DNA from: Modestobacter sp. Leaf380
Lineage (GTDB): Bacteria > Actinomycetota > Actinomycetes > Mycobacteriales > Geodermatophilaceae
Assembly (NCBI RefSeq): GCF_001424485.1
Contig: NZ_LMQC01000020.1
Location: 462,949 to 526,948, forward strand
DNA length: 64,000 bases
Direction of reading: 5' to 3'
Shown piece after piece: positions 1-8,588 of the stretch; positions within the stretch are counted from its first letter, which is position 1; each line of letters opens with the position of its first letter. The notes under the pieces were generated by a model that ran no database searches, had not been told where the DNA came from, and saw only the letters and a program-made list of their open reading frames with translations. The position numbers and the translations under genes are program-made.

Positions 1-1
1 C

Positions 2-589
2 CCCTGGGACACCAAGGCCGTCGTCGGGTCGCAGCGGCTGCTGCAGCGGGTCTGGCGGGTCGTCGTCGACGAGACGACCGGTGACGTCCGGGCCGGCGAC
101 GACGAGGTCACCGGGGACACCGCCAAGGCCCTGCACCGCGCGGTCGACGGCGTCCGCGACGGCATGGGCACGCTGCGGTTCAACGTGGCCATCGCCCGGG
201 TCGCCGAGCTGACCAACCACCTGACCCAGGCCTACGGCCAGTCCGGTCCGGTGCCCCGTCAGGTGTGTGAGTGGCTGACCCTGCTGGTCGCACCCCTGGC
301 CCCGCACCTGGCCGAGGAGCTGTGGTCCCGGCTGGGGCACACCGGGTCCTCGGCGTGGGCGCCGTTCCCGGTCGCGGACCCGGCGCTGCTGGTCGACGAC
401 GTCGTGCAGATCGTGGTCCAGGTCAACGGCAAGGTGCGGGCCCAGCTCGACGTGCCGGCCGACGCCGACGCCGCGGCCCTGGAGGCGGTGGCCCTGGCCG
501 ACCCGCGGATCACCGAGCTGCTGGCGGGCAAGACGGTCCGCAAGGTCATCGCGGTCCCCGGGCGACTGGTCAACGTCGTCGCCAGCTGA
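2..589 (+). CDS. leuS: Leucyl-tRNA synthetase, C-terminal part (5' end outside window)
   Basis: This is the last 195 codons of a class Ia leucyl-tRNA synthetase, the cytoplasmic enzyme that charges tRNA-Leu. The reading frame is already open at base 2, so the gene begins before the window. The visible part is the helical anticodon-binding domain (motifs LRFNVAIARV and APHLAEELWSRLG) followed by the small C-terminal domain with VQVNGKVRAQLDVP, which is typical of bacterial LeuRS. The stop codon lies at the foot of a long hairpin, and the next gene runs toward it on the other strand. The catalytic HIGH and KMSKS motifs would lie upstream and cannot be checked here. Identity is confident from the C-terminal signature. 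Confidence 0.93.
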   Translation, partial: PWDTKAVVGSQRLLQRVWRVVVDETTGDVRAGDDEVTGDTAKALHRAVDGVRDGMGTLRFNVAIARVAELTNHLTQAYGQSGPVPRQVCEWLTLLVAPLAPHLAEELWSRLGHTGSSAWAPFPVADPALLVDDVVQIVVQVNGKVRAQLDVPADADAAALEAVALADPRITELLAGKTVRKVIAVPGRLVNVVAS

Positions 590-631
590 CCGACCCCGTC
601 CCCGCTGCGGTCAGTGGGGACCGGGTCGGTC
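588..631. terminator. Bidirectional hairpin terminator between leuS and the PPOX gene
   Basis: A 16-bp stem (588-603 with 616-631, one mismatch) encloses a 12-nt loop. It begins inside the leuS stop codon and spans the stop codon of the convergent gene. No U-tract follows on either strand, as is common in high-GC Actinomycetota. Confidence 0.6.
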
Positions 632-1033
632 GGCCGGGGTGGGGTCCGGCCGGCGCGGGGCGATCTCGATGCCGATGCCGAGTGGGCCCTGCCGTCCCGC
701 CCGGCGGGCGGCCAGTGACGACCCGAGCCGGGACAGCCGGTACTGCCAGCCGTACCGGGCCGAGAGCGCCGCGTCCAGGCGTGGCCAGGAGTCCCCGGGC
801 AGCAGGGTCGCGGTGCCCGCGACGTGCGGTCCGCGGACCCGGCCTCGGGCGTCGCAGTCGGCCAGCAGCACGTCCGAGGTGTGCCGCAGGCGCTTGACCT
901 TGCCGGCGTCGGGGTTGGTCCACACCAGCCGGACGTCGCCGTCCGGGGCGCACCAGACGGGTGTGGTGACCGGGGTGCCGTTGCGCCGGTAGGTGGTCAG
1001 CGCGACGTAGCGGCCCGCCGGCAGACCGCTCAT
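611..1033 (-). CDS. PPOX-class F420-dependent oxidoreductase, Rv2061-like
   Basis: A 140-residue single-domain split-barrel protein of the pyridoxamine-phosphate-oxidase-like superfamily. The N-terminal [20 protein letters not shown] and the [10 protein letters not shown] segment fit the small F420- or flavin-binding PPOX enzymes of actinobacteria (the family called TIGR03666, as I recall). The substrate is unknown. The start is the ATG at 1033, which overlaps the lipB stop codon by 4 bp (ATGA), so translation is probably coupled to lipB. Longer in-frame starts would run deep into lipB and are rejected. Cofactor preference (F420, FMN or heme) cannot be read from the sequence. The family call is fairly secure; the specific function is not. 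Confidence 0.82.
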   Translation of the reverse strand: MSGLPAGRYVALTTYRRNGTPVTTPVWCAPDGDVRLVWTNPDAGKVKRLRHTSDVLLADCDARGRVRGPHVAGTATLLPGDSWPRLDAALSARYGWQYRLSRLGSSLAARRAGRQGPLGIGIEIAPRRPDPTPADRPGPH

Positions 1034-1674
1034 CCGACCAGGGTGGGAGTCAGCACCGACCGCATCGCGGACTCGACCGGGTCCAGCAGCTCGGCCACGG
1101 TGACGTCGCGACCCAGCTCGGCGGTCAGCGAGGTGACCCCGGCGTCGACGATCCCGCACGGGATGATGCCGGCGAAGCCCGCGGAGAGGTCGGGGTCGCC
1201 GTTGAGGGCGAAGCCGTGCATGGTGACGCCCTTGGCCACCCGCACGCCGATCGCGGCGATCTTGCGGTCGGGCCCTCGGTCGTCGGCCCGGACCCAGACG
1301 CCGCTGCGGCCCTCCACCTGCTCGGTGACGACGCCGAGGTCACCGCAGACGGCCATCAGCGCGACCTCGAGCCGGCGGACGTGCGCCACGACGTCGACCG
1401 GGTCGGGCAGCGCCACGATCGGGTAGCCGACGAGCTGGCCGGGACCGTGCCAGGTGATCTTGCCGCCACGGTCGACGTCGACCACGGGCGTGCCGTCCTG
1501 CGGCTTCTCGTGGTCCAGGGTGCGGCGGCCGGCGGTGTAGACCGACGGGTGCTCCAGCAGCAACATCGTGTCGCGACCCGTCCCGGCGACGCGGGCCGCG
1601 TGCAGCTCGCGCTGGCGCGCCCAGGCCTCCTCGTAGTCGACGGTCCCCGCCCGCACCACCACCAGATCGGTCAC
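1030..1674 (-). CDS. lipB: Octanoyltransferase (lipoyl(octanoyl) transferase)
   Basis: LipB moves the octanoyl group from acyl carrier protein to the lipoyl domains of 2-oxo-acid dehydrogenase E2 subunits and GcvH, the first step of endogenous lipoate synthesis. The 214-residue length is normal. The [17 protein letters not shown] motif lies at 69-85, and the catalytic dyad is visible as Lys138 ([10 protein letters not shown]) and Cys173 (IIPCGI). Its lipoyl-domain client SucB is about 5 kb away and gcvT about 10 kb away. lipA, usually next to lipB, is not seen here. The GTG start has no Shine-Dalgarno but has a TAGGCT box 6 bp upstream, suggesting a leaderless transcript. The PPOX gene overlaps its stop. 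Confidence 0.95.
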   Translation of the reverse strand: MTDLVVVRAGTVDYEEAWARQRELHAARVAGTGRDTMLLLEHPSVYTAGRRTLDHEKPQDGTPVVDVDRGGKITWHGPGQLVGYPIVALPDPVDVVAHVRRLEVALMAVCGDLGVVTEQVEGRSGVWVRADDRGPDRKIAAIGVRVAKGVTMHGFALNGDPDLSAGFAGIIPCGIVDAGVTSLTAELGRDVTVAELLDPVESAMRSVLTPTLVG

Positions 1675-1680
1675 CGGCCC

Positions 1681-1686
1681 AGCCTA
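1681..1686 (-). promoter_or_regulatory. -10 box (TAGGCT) for leaderless lipB
   Basis: TAGGCT on the minus strand sits 6 bp before the lipB GTG, matching the TAnnnT hexamer of leaderless actinobacterial genes. No ribosome-binding site is visible between it and the start. Confidence 0.6.
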
Positions 1687-1714
1687 GGCCCCGCCGGCCG
1701 ACCGGTGCCGGCCG

Positions 1715-2464
1715 TCACCGCAGCCGCCGGGGGGCGATGCGGGTCTCCTCGGCCTCGGTCCCGTCCGGGGCCTGCCCGGGCAGTCGACGGACGTGCCAGG
1801 CGGAGGTGCCCGGCCGGTCCGCGACGGCCTCGACCAGCTCGGTGCCCCGGTAGACCAGGCCGACGCCGTCCTCGGAGGCGTAGCCGGCGGGGAGCGTGCC
1901 GTCCCCGACCAGCCGGCGGTACAGCGGCCGGCGTCCGGGCTCGGAGTCGTGGTGCACCGAGTTCGAGTGCGGCAGCAGCGCCAGCCCGTTCGTCACCGGC
2001 CGCAGGTGCGGGCCGAAGCTGTCGGTGGTGCCGCCGACGTGCCAGCACAGCGACCCGGCCGAGACACCCCCCAGCACCACCCCGGCGCGCCAGGCCTCGG
2101 CGAGGACCTCGTCCAGGCCGTGCACCCGCCAGACGGCGAGCAGGTTGGCGACGCTGCCGCCGCCCACCCAGACGACGTCCTGGGCCAGCAGGTGCGCCCG
2201 CACGTCGGCCACCGTCGGCATCGTGAACAGGCTCAGGTGCGAGACGTCCACCGGGCGGCCGGCGAAGGCGGCGTAGAAGGCCCCGACCCGGGCTGGGTCG
2301 TCTCCCGTGGCCGTGGCGAGGTGGCAGATGCGGGGCCGCCCCGGCGCCCCGGCCAGGTCGAAGGCCAGGTCGAACACCGGACCCGGGGACCAGTCGTACG
2401 GGCCCCGGGCGCGGGAGTCGAACCCGATGCTGGTGGCCAGGACGGTCGGGGCGGAAGCGGTCAC
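1715..2464 (-). CDS. Peptidase E-like (S51 family) / cyanophycinase-like protein
   Basis: A 249-residue protein of the class I glutamine-amidotransferase-like fold that includes peptidase E (aspartyl dipeptidase) and cyanophycinase. The nucleophile elbow is GVSAGS, with Ser135 as the probable catalytic serine. VGGGSVANLL at 100-109 and the histidine-rich LPHSNSVHHDSEP at 164-176 match the family. The start is taken as GTG at 2464, which overlaps the stop of the upstream FAD enzyme by 4 bp, so the two are co-translated. A much longer reading frame continues upstream but is only a shadow of that gene. Substrate (Asp-X dipeptides or something else) is not determinable. A cytoplasmic location is likely because no signal peptide is seen. 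Confidence 0.82.
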   Translation of the reverse strand: MTASAPTVLATSIGFDSRARGPYDWSPGPVFDLAFDLAGAPGRPRICHLATATGDDPARVGAFYAAFAGRPVDVSHLSLFTMPTVADVRAHLLAQDVVWVGGGSVANLLAVWRVHGLDEVLAEAWRAGVVLGGVSAGSLCWHVGGTTDSFGPHLRPVTNGLALLPHSNSVHHDSEPGRRPLYRRLVGDGTLPAGYASEDGVGLVYRGTELVEAVADRPGTSAWHVRRLPGQAPDGTEAEETRIAPRRLR

Positions 2465-3696
2465 CGGGCGACCTGCAGCCGGGCCAGCACGGCCCGCGCC
2501 GTCCGGGCCCCGCTGGCCATCGCGCCCTGGATCGAGGGGGTGTCCCGGTGGTCGCCGCACACGAAGAGCCCGCCGCCCAGGTCCACGGGCCGACGGTGCT
2601 GCAGCGGGACGGTGGCGGCCGGCTGGGCGCCGGTGACCGTGACGCTGGTCAGGTGCTCCAGGTCGGTGGTGGCCACGCCCTGCGCCCGCGCGACCTCCTC
2701 CCGTACCCCGGCCTCCGTGGTCGGCTGCAGGGTCGAGCTGGCCACCAGGGCCCGGCCGTCGGGGCTGTAGGCCGGCTGGGCGTCGCTGACGACGACGGAG
2801 TTGACCAGCCGGCCGCCCGGGCTGCCCAGCACGATGAGCGGTGCGTCCCAGGGCGAGGTGGGCAGCACGTGCAGGTGGGTGGTGACCTGCCGCGGGGCAG
2901 CGGCCTGGACGGTGGGCAGCAGCCGGGACGCCGTCCCGGGGTCGGTGGCGACGACGACCGCATCGGCGCGGGTGGTGCCCTCCGCCGTCCGCACGCCGGT
3001 GCCCTCGACGGCGGTGACCTCGGTGCCCAGGTGCCGGGAGGCCGCGGGCAGCCGGTCGGCCAGCTGCTCGCCGACTGACTGCATGCCCCGCGCGGGCAGG
3101 CCGATCCGGCCGCGGACGAAGCTGCGCCACAGCAGGTCCAGGTAGCGGCTGGAGGTGGCGAGCTCGGACTCCAGCAGCACGCCGGACAGGAAGGGGCGGA
3201 AGAACCGCTCCAGGGCCACGTCGCCGACCCGTGCGGCCCGCAGGGCCTGCTCTGCCGTGCGCTCGGGGGCGGCGAGCAGCCGGTCGACGGGCAGGTAGCC
3301 GGCGCGGGCGGAGAACAGGCCGATCGCCGCCTCCCGCAGCAGGTTCCCGATGGGCGCCCGGACGGTGTCCAGCAGGGCCGTGGGGTGCTCCCGGGGGTCG
3401 ACCACCCGGTGTGCCCGCCCGTCCACCCAGAGGACGGCGCCGGTCCAGAACCAGCCCAGGTCCAGGGCCTCGAGGTCGAGGTCGGCCGCCGCCCGTGGGT
3501 AGCCGGTGTTCAGCACCTGGAAGCCCCGGTCGACGGTGAAGCCGTCGAGCCGCTCGGTGGTCAACCGGCCGCCGACGTGGTCGGCGGCGTCGACGAGGTG
3601 GACGTCGCGGCCGGCCGCGGCCAACCGGGTGGCCACCGACAGCCCCGCCAGCCCGGCACCCACGACGACGACCTCGACCCGGTCCGGCAGCGACAT
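2461..3696 (-). CDS. FAD-dependent amine-oxidase-like oxidoreductase
   Basis: A 411-residue flavoprotein with an N-terminal Rossmann motif GAGLAG at 13-18, the following GGRL of the amine oxidase / phytoene-desaturase-like superfamily, and a C-terminal FVCGDHRDTPSIQGAMASG segment that closes the FAD site. The family contains protoporphyrinogen oxidases, carotenoid desaturases and monoamine oxidases; the sequence resembles the plain NAD(P)/FAD-dependent group and no substrate can be assigned. It is the first gene of a two-gene operon with the peptidase E-like gene (4-bp overlap). The ATG start has a TAGGTT box 6 bp upstream and no Shine-Dalgarno. It is transcribed divergently from the kinase gene at 3816. 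Confidence 0.85.
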   Translation of the reverse strand: MSLPDRVEVVVVGAGLAGLSVATRLAAAGRDVHLVDAADHVGGRLTTERLDGFTVDRGFQVLNTGYPRAAADLDLEALDLGWFWTGAVLWVDGRAHRVVDPREHPTALLDTVRAPIGNLLREAAIGLFSARAGYLPVDRLLAAPERTAEQALRAARVGDVALERFFRPFLSGVLLESELATSSRYLDLLWRSFVRGRIGLPARGMQSVGEQLADRLPAASRHLGTEVTAVEGTGVRTAEGTTRADAVVVATDPGTASRLLPTVQAAAPRQVTTHLHVLPTSPWDAPLIVLGSPGGRLVNSVVVSDAQPAYSPDGRALVASSTLQPTTEAGVREEVARAQGVATTDLEHLTSVTVTGAQPAATVPLQHRRPVDLGGGLFVCGDHRDTPSIQGAMASGARTARAVLARLQVAR

Positions 3697-3702
3697 GCCC
3701 TG

Positions 3703-3708
3703 AACCTA
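3703..3708 (-). promoter_or_regulatory. -10 box (TAGGTT) for the FAD oxidoreductase operon
   Basis: TAGGTT on the minus strand lies 6 bp before the ATG at 3696, with no ribosome-binding site between them. This is the leaderless pattern. Confidence 0.6.
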
Positions 3709-3801
3709 GGCGGGTGCACGCCGGCCGACCCCTCGGGTGCCACGGGCTGTGGACGCGGCCCCGCCTGTGGACAGCGCCGCGCGTGCGGCGCCGCACCCGC
3801 C

Positions 3802-3807
3802 TACCGT
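3802..3807 (+). promoter_or_regulatory. -10 box (TACCGT) for the Ser/Thr kinase gene
   Basis: TACCGT lies 8 bp before the ATG at 3816 and no Shine-Dalgarno is visible. It supports that ATG over the longer in-frame start about 100 bp upstream. Confidence 0.6.
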
Positions 3808-3815
3808 CCCCGGCC

Positions 3816-5573
3816 ATGTCCGAGCCCCCGCCGTCCACCCCCGCGGCCCCACCCGTCGTCCCGGGGTACGTGCTGGAGGAGCTGCTGGGACGCGGTGGCT
3901 CCGGTGAGGTGTGGCGGGCGCGTCCTCGCGGAGGCGGTGTCGGGGTCGCGGTGAAGGTGCTGCACGTCGGCGACCCCGCCCGTCAGGACCGGGAGGCCGC
4001 GCTGCTGGCGGAGCTCGACCACCCGCACCTGGTCCGGCTCGTCGAGGTCGTGCACCGGGGGCTGCGCGGCGGGGGCACCCAGGTGGCCCTGGTGCTGGAC
4101 CTGCTGCCCGGCGGCAGCCTGGCCCGGCTGCTCGCCCGCCGGGGGCGACTGCGCCCGGGCGAGGTGGTCACCGCGATCGCGCCGGTCGCTGCCGCGCTGG
4201 CCCACGCGCACGAGCGCGGCATCGTGCACGGCGACCTCTCCCCGGGCAACGTGGTCTTCACCGCCGAGGGCCGTCCGGTGCTCACCGACCTGGGCGTGGG
4301 CCGGGTGCTCGGGCAGACCTCCGACGTCGAGGTCACCCCGGCCTACGTCGACCCGGTGGTGGCGCGGGGCGGTGCGCCGGGGCCGGCCTCCGACGTCTTC
4401 GGCGTGGCGGCGGCGGCGTTCCACGCCCTCACCGGCGTCCCGCCGTGGAACGCCGCCGGTGCGGCCGCCACGCTGCGGGTCGCCGCCGAGGGGCAGGTGC
4501 CCGACCTCGGGCTGCTCGCCCCCGAGGCCCCCGAGGAGCTGGTGGCCGTGGTCGAGCGCGGGTTGTCCCCGCACCCGCACCTGCGCGGCACCGCCGCGGC
4601 CTTCGCCCTGGACCTGCGGCACGCCTGCCGCCCCGAGCGGATCGCGATGCCCCGCTCCGGGGTGGAGGACGCGCTGCTGGCCCGCACCGGTCAGGTGTCC
4701 CGCACCGAGCTGACCCACCAGGTGCGCCGCCCGCCGGGGGCGCACTCCGCTCCGGAGGACCGGGGCCGGTGGGCCACGCTGCGGTCACGGGTGCCACTCG
4801 GGTCCAGGGGAGTGGTCGCCGCCGCCCGCCGGACGGCGGCTGCCGTTGCCGTCCTCGCCGCCCTGGCCGCGGCGGTGTGGGTGGGGGTGCAGTGGGGCGG
4901 GACCGGTGCGGTCCCCGACGCCGCCGTCCCCGCTGCCGGGTCGGCGGAGCTGGCGACCGGGCCGGACGCGGGAGAGCCGAGGCCGCCGGAGTCCACGTCC
5001 CCGGCGACGACGTCCCCAGGCACGTCGTCGCCTGGACCCAGCACGACCGCGGGACCCAGCACGACAGCGGGACCCAGCACGACGGCAGGACCCAGGACGA
5101 CGCCGGGATCGAACACGGCGCCCGGGCCCGGCCCCGTGCCGACCGCCGCCCCGGGGGCGCCGACGGCCCCCGCCGACGCCGCCGGCTGGCAGGCCCTGGT
5201 CAGCAGCCTGTACGAGGCCCGCGCCGACGCCTACGCAGCGGGGGCCGCCGGTCAGCTGAGCGGGGTCTACGCAGCTGACAGCCCGCTGCTGGCCGCGGAC
5301 ACGGCCGGGCTGACCGCGGTGACCGCAGCCGGCGGACGCTGGTCCGGGTTCGCCCCGGTGGTCGAGGAGGTCACCGCGACCACCGCGCCAGCACCGCAGG
5401 GCGACTCCGACCAGGTGGTCCTCACCCTGGTCGACCGGGTGCCGGCCTACGCGGTCGAGGACCGGGAGGGCAGACGCACCGAGCTGGCCGGCCGGGAGCC
5501 CGCCGAGGTCACGATGACCCTGGTCCGGACGCCGGCGGGCTGGCGGGTGCTGGACGCCCGTCGCGGCCCGTGA
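3816..5573 (+). CDS. Membrane-anchored serine/threonine protein kinase (atypical catalytic motifs)
   Basis: A 585-residue single-pass Hanks-type kinase. The kinase domain is at about 15-275, with glycine loop GRGGSGEV (25-32), ATP-binding Lys47 and catalytic Asp140. The catalytic loop is HGDLSPGN rather than HRDxKxxN, and the metal-binding motif is DLG (158-160) rather than DFG. The loss of the HRD arginine suggests activation-loop phosphorylation is not required, and reduced activity is possible. A hydrophobic helix at about 341-360 spans the membrane. A Ser/Thr/Pro linker with four 6-residue repeats follows, then an extracytoplasmic domain of about 115 residues that I do not recognise. No PASTA repeats are present. 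The start is the ATG after a TACCGT box. The ligand and targets are unknown. Confidence 0.85.
   Translation: MSEPPPSTPAAPPVVPGYVLEELLGRGGSGEVWRARPRGGGVGVAVKVLHVGDPARQDREAALLAELDHPHLVRLVEVVHRGLRGGGTQVALVLDLLPGGSLARLLARRGRLRPGEVVTAIAPVAAALAHAHERGIVHGDLSPGNVVFTAEGRPVLTDLGVGRVLGQTSDVEVTPAYVDPVVARGGAPGPASDVFGVAAAAFHALTGVPPWNAAGAAATLRVAAEGQVPDLGLLAPEAPEELVAVVERGLSPHPHLRGTAAAFALDLRHACRPERIAMPRSGVEDALLARTGQVSRTELTHQVRRPPGAHSAPEDRGRWATLRSRVPLGSRGVVAAARRTAAAVAVLAALAAAVWVGVQWGGTGAVPDAAVPAAGSAELATGPDAGEPRPPESTSPATTSPGTSSPGPSTTAGPSTTAGPSTTAGPRTTPGSNTAPGPGPVPTAAPGAPTAPADAAGWQALVSSLYEARADAYAAGAAGQLSGVYAADSPLLAADTAGLTAVTAAGGRWSGFAPVVEEVTATTAPAPQGDSDQVVLTLVDRVPAYAVEDREGRRTELAGREPAEVTMTLVRTPAGWRVLDARRGP
5034..5105 (+). 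repeat. Tandem 18-bp repeat (4 copies) in the kinase extracellular linker
   Basis: Four head-to-tail 18-bp units, starting GGACCCAGCACGAC in the first three, encode Gly-Pro-Ser-Thr-Thr-Ala three times and then Gly-Pro-Arg-Thr-Thr-Pro. The Pro/Thr-rich stalk sits just outside the predicted transmembrane helix and is a candidate for length variation and O-mannosylation. Confidence 0.85.
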
Positions 5574-5621
5574 GGACCGGGCCGGGTGCGCCCGTTGCCC
5601 GGGGCGACCGGGGTCGGTCCG

Positions 5622-6527
5622 TCAGTCCTGGGCGACGGCCCAGCGCAGCGCGGACTCCACGTCGCCGTGGGTGAAGCGGTACCCGGACTCCATGAGGACG
5701 CGGGGGAGGGCCCGCTGGCCGGCCAGCACCCCGGCGCCCGCGAACTCACCGAGCACCAGGGAGAGCGCGAAGCCGGGGACCGGGACCAGGGTGGGCCGGT
5801 GCAGCACCCGGCCCAGCGCCTCGGTGAAGGCCGCGTTGGTGACCGGCTCGGGACCGGTCAGATCGACCGGTCCGGCGACGTCTGCGGTGAGCAGGAAGCG
5901 GATCGCGTCCACCTCGTCGCGCAGGCTGATCCAGGGCCACCACTGGTCCCCGGACCCGAGCTTGCCGCCCACACCCAGGGCGAACAACGGCTTGAGCTTG
6001 GCCATCATGCCGCCCTTGCCGAGGACCAGCCCGGTCCGCAGGTGCGCGACCCGGATGCCGTCCCGCTCGGCGGGTGCGGTGGCCGCCTCCCACTGCACGC
6101 ACACGTCGGCCAGGAAGTCCGTGCCGCGAGGGCTCTGCTCGTCCAGCACGGTGTCCCCGCCGTCGCCGTAGTACCCGACGGCCGAGGCGGACAGCAGCAC
6201 CCGCGGGCGGGAGGGGTCGGCCGCGGCGGCGTCGGCCAGGGCCTGGGCCACCGTGCGGGTGCTGTCGACCCGGCTCTGCACGACCTCCCGCTTGTAGGAG
6301 TCGGTCCAGCGCTTGTCGCCGATGCCCACACCGGCCAGGTTCACCACGGCGTCGACGTCGGCCAGCACCCCCGGGGCGAGCTCGCCGTGGGAGGGGTCCC
6401 AGCGGTGCTCGTCGGCCGTGCGGGGGGTGCGGCGGACCAGCCGGAGCACCTCGTGCCCTTCGGCGCGCAGGGTCCGCAGCAGTTCGGTGCCCACCAGACC
6501 GGACGAGCCGGTCACCGCGATCTTCAT
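5622..6527 (-). CDS. TIGR01777-family (SDR39U1) NAD(P)-dependent epimerase
   Basis: A 301-residue atypical extended short-chain dehydrogenase. The nucleotide-binding motif TGSSGLVG (6-13) and the family signatures VVNLAGVGIGDKRW, SASAVGYYGD and LRTGLVLGKGGMM are all present, and the C-terminal RALPRVLMESGYRF matches the DUF1731 tail. It lies downstream of sucB on the same strand, the arrangement I recall from Mycobacterium (Rv2216 beside dlaT), but no biochemical role is established that I can name. A strong hairpin at 6634-6669 separates it from sucB, so it probably has its own promoter. The ATG start has a weak GGAGG about 12 bp upstream. Confidence 0.88.
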   Translation of the reverse strand: MKIAVTGSSGLVGTELLRTLRAEGHEVLRLVRRTPRTADEHRWDPSHGELAPGVLADVDAVVNLAGVGIGDKRWTDSYKREVVQSRVDSTRTVAQALADAAAADPSRPRVLLSASAVGYYGDGGDTVLDEQSPRGTDFLADVCVQWEAATAPAERDGIRVAHLRTGLVLGKGGMMAKLKPLFALGVGGKLGSGDQWWPWISLRDEVDAIRFLLTADVAGPVDLTGPEPVTNAAFTEALGRVLHRPTLVPVPGFALSLVLGEFAGAGVLAGQRALPRVLMESGYRFTHGDVESALRWAVAQD

Positions 6528-6633
6528 GGTCTCGATGACCTCCGGGTCGGTCGTGCGTGCGGGTCGTACGGACAGGAGAGGGCGGGTCGGTCCGGGCGGT
6601 CAGCCGTGCGGTGCCCGGGTCCGGCCCCACCGA

Positions 6634-6669
6634 CACCTCGGGCCCCGGCGATCGCCGGGGCCCGAGGTG
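6634..6669 (-). terminator. Perfect-palindrome terminator downstream of sucB
   Basis: A perfect 36-bp palindrome (16-bp arms around GATC) begins 18 bp after the sucB stop codon. There is no U-tract, but stem strength and position make it the likely end of the lpd-sucB transcript. Confidence 0.7.
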
Positions 6670-6687
6670 GTGGAGCGGTGTGTCAGC

Positions 6688-8526
6688 TCAGCTGAGGCCG
6701 AGCTCTCCGTGGAACTGGCCGGCCTCCAGCCGCTCCTTCACCGTGGTGAGGAAGCGGGCGGCGTCGGCGCCGTCGACGATCCGGTGGTCGTAGGACAGGG
6801 CCAGGTAGACCATCGAGCGGACCGCCACGACCTCGCCCAGCTCGGCGTCCTGCACGACGACCGGACGCTTCACGACCGAACCGGTGCCCAGGATGGCGAC
6901 CTGGGGCTGGTTGATGATCGGTGTGTCGAACAGGGCACCGCGGCTGCCGGTGTTGGTCAGCGTGAAGGTGCCGCCGCCCAGCTCGTCCGGGGTGACCTTG
7001 TTGGTCCGGGTGCGCTCGGCCAGGTCGGCGATCTTGCGGGCGATCCCGGCGATGCTCAGGTCGCCGGCACCCTGGATGACCGGCACCAGCAGGCCGCGCT
7101 CGGTGTCCACTGCGATGCCCAGGTTCTCGGCGTCGTGGTAGGTGACCGTGCCGGCCTCCATGTCCAGCGAGGAGTTCACCGTCGGGTGCGCCTTCAGTGC
7201 CTCGACCGCGGCCTTGGCGAAGAAGGGCAGGAACGACAGCTTGACGCCCTCGCGGGCGGCGAAGTCGTTCTTCACCTGGGTGCGGAGGTTCGCGATCCGG
7301 GTGACGTCGACCTCGACCACGGTGGTCAGCTGGGCGCTGACCTGCAGCGACTCGACCATCCGCTTGGCGATCACGCTGCGCAGCCGCGACATCTTCTCGG
7401 TGCGCCCGCGCAGGGCCGAGTCCGGCTTCGGCGCAGGAGCGGCCTTGGCCGGCGCGGCGGCTGCCGGAGTGGCCGCAGCAGCGGCGGCCGGGGCCTCCGC
7501 GGCGGGGGAGGCGGACTCGGCGGCCGCGAGCACGTCCTGCTTGCGGATGCGGCCACCGACACCGGTGCCCGACAGCGTCGACAGGTCGACACCGTGCTCG
7601 GCAGCCAGGCGGCGCACCAGGGGCGTCACGTAGGCACCCCCGCCGTCACCGCTGGGCGCAGCCGGGGCCGCCGCGGGCTTGGCGGTGGGGGCGACCTGCG
7701 GGGCCGGCTGGGACGTCGGGGACCCGGCCGGCAGCGAGCCGCTGGAGCCGTAGTCGGCGCCCGGGGTCGAGCTGGCGGGCTCGGCCTCGACCGGGGTCGG
7801 CTGGGCCTGGGCGCCGGAGGCCTGCTCGGGCTCGGGGGCCTCGTCGGGGGTCTGCTCCTGGGCCGGAGCGGCCGGGGCCGACTCGGCCGGTGCCGACTGG
7901 CCACCGGAGCCGCCGCCGATGACGGCCAGCTGGGCGCCGACGTCGACGGTCTCGTCCTCGCCCACGAGGATCTTGGTGAGCGTCCCCGCGACCGGGGAGG
8001 GGATCTCGGTGTCGACCTTGTCGGTCGAGACCTCCAGCAGCGGCTCGTCGACCTCGACGGTGTCGCCCTCGGCCTTGAGCCAGCGGGTGACGGTGCCCTC
8101 GGTGACGGACTCGCCGAGCGCCGGCATGGTCACCGGGGTGCCCTCGCCGCCGTCGTCGGAGGAGCCCGCGGAGGGCGCGGGGGCAGCCTCCGGCTCCGGG
8201 GTCGGCTCGGGCTCGGGGGTCGGCTCCTGGGCGGGGGCCTCGGCCTGCGCGGGCGCCTCGGCCGGGGCGGACTCGCCACCGCCCTCGCCCTCGCCGCCGA
8301 TGACGGCGAGCTCGGCACCGACGTCCACCGTCTCGTCCTCGGCGACGATGATCTTGGTCAGCACACCGGCTGCCGGCGAGGGGATCTCGGTGTCGACCTT
8401 GTCGGTCGAGACCTCGAGGAGGGGCTCGTCGACCTCGACGGTGTCACCCTCCTGCTTGAGCCAGCGGGTGACGGTGCCCTCGGTGACGCTCTCGCCCAGG
8501 GCGGGCATGGTGACGGACGTCGGCAT
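6688..8526 (-). CDS. sucB: 2-oxo-acid dehydrogenase E2 component (dihydrolipoamide succinyl/acetyltransferase) with two lipoyl domains
   Basis: A 612-residue E2 core subunit. Two nearly identical lipoyl domains lie at about 2-77 (lipoyl Lys43) and 132-205 (Lys170), joined by Ala/Pro/Glu-rich swinging linkers. A peripheral-subunit-binding domain is at about 298-335 and the catalytic acyltransferase domain at about 375-612, with the active-site motif HRIVDG (His581, Asp585). In actinobacteria this protein, annotated sucB or dlaT, serves as the E2 of pyruvate dehydrogenase and supports the oxoglutarate complex; the sequence alone does not settle which. The ATG is preceded by GAGGAG. lpd lies 62 bp upstream on the same strand, so E2 and E3 are probably co-transcribed, and LipB is encoded nearby. 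Confidence 0.95.
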   Translation of the reverse strand: MPTSVTMPALGESVTEGTVTRWLKQEGDTVEVDEPLLEVSTDKVDTEIPSPAAGVLTKIIVAEDETVDVGAELAVIGGEGEGGGESAPAEAPAQAEAPAQEPTPEPEPTPEPEAAPAPSAGSSDDGGEGTPVTMPALGESVTEGTVTRWLKAEGDTVEVDEPLLEVSTDKVDTEIPSPVAGTLTKILVGEDETVDVGAQLAVIGGGSGGQSAPAESAPAAPAQEQTPDEAPEPEQASGAQAQPTPVEAEPASSTPGADYGSSGSLPAGSPTSQPAPQVAPTAKPAAAPAAPSGDGGGAYVTPLVRRLAAEHGVDLSTLSGTGVGGRIRKQDVLAAAESASPAAEAPAAAAAATPAAAAPAKAAPAPKPDSALRGRTEKMSRLRSVIAKRMVESLQVSAQLTTVVEVDVTRIANLRTQVKNDFAAREGVKLSFLPFFAKAAVEALKAHPTVNSSLDMEAGTVTYHDAENLGIAVDTERGLLVPVIQGAGDLSIAGIARKIADLAERTRTNKVTPDELGGGTFTLTNTGSRGALFDTPIINQPQVAILGTGSVVKRPVVVQDAELGEVVAVRSMVYLALSYDHRIVDGADAARFLTTVKERLEAGQFHGELGLS

Positions 8527-8588
8527 CGAGTGCAGTTCTCCTCAGGTCTGGGGGGTGCTGGGTGGCGTGCGGTGGGTGGTCGAGCGGG

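Noticed and set aside
1715..3838. A 707-codon minus-strand open frame covering the peptidase E and amine-oxidase genes
   Set aside because: Only its 3' 249 codons match a protein family; the rest is an out-of-frame shadow of the FAD oxidoreductase gene.
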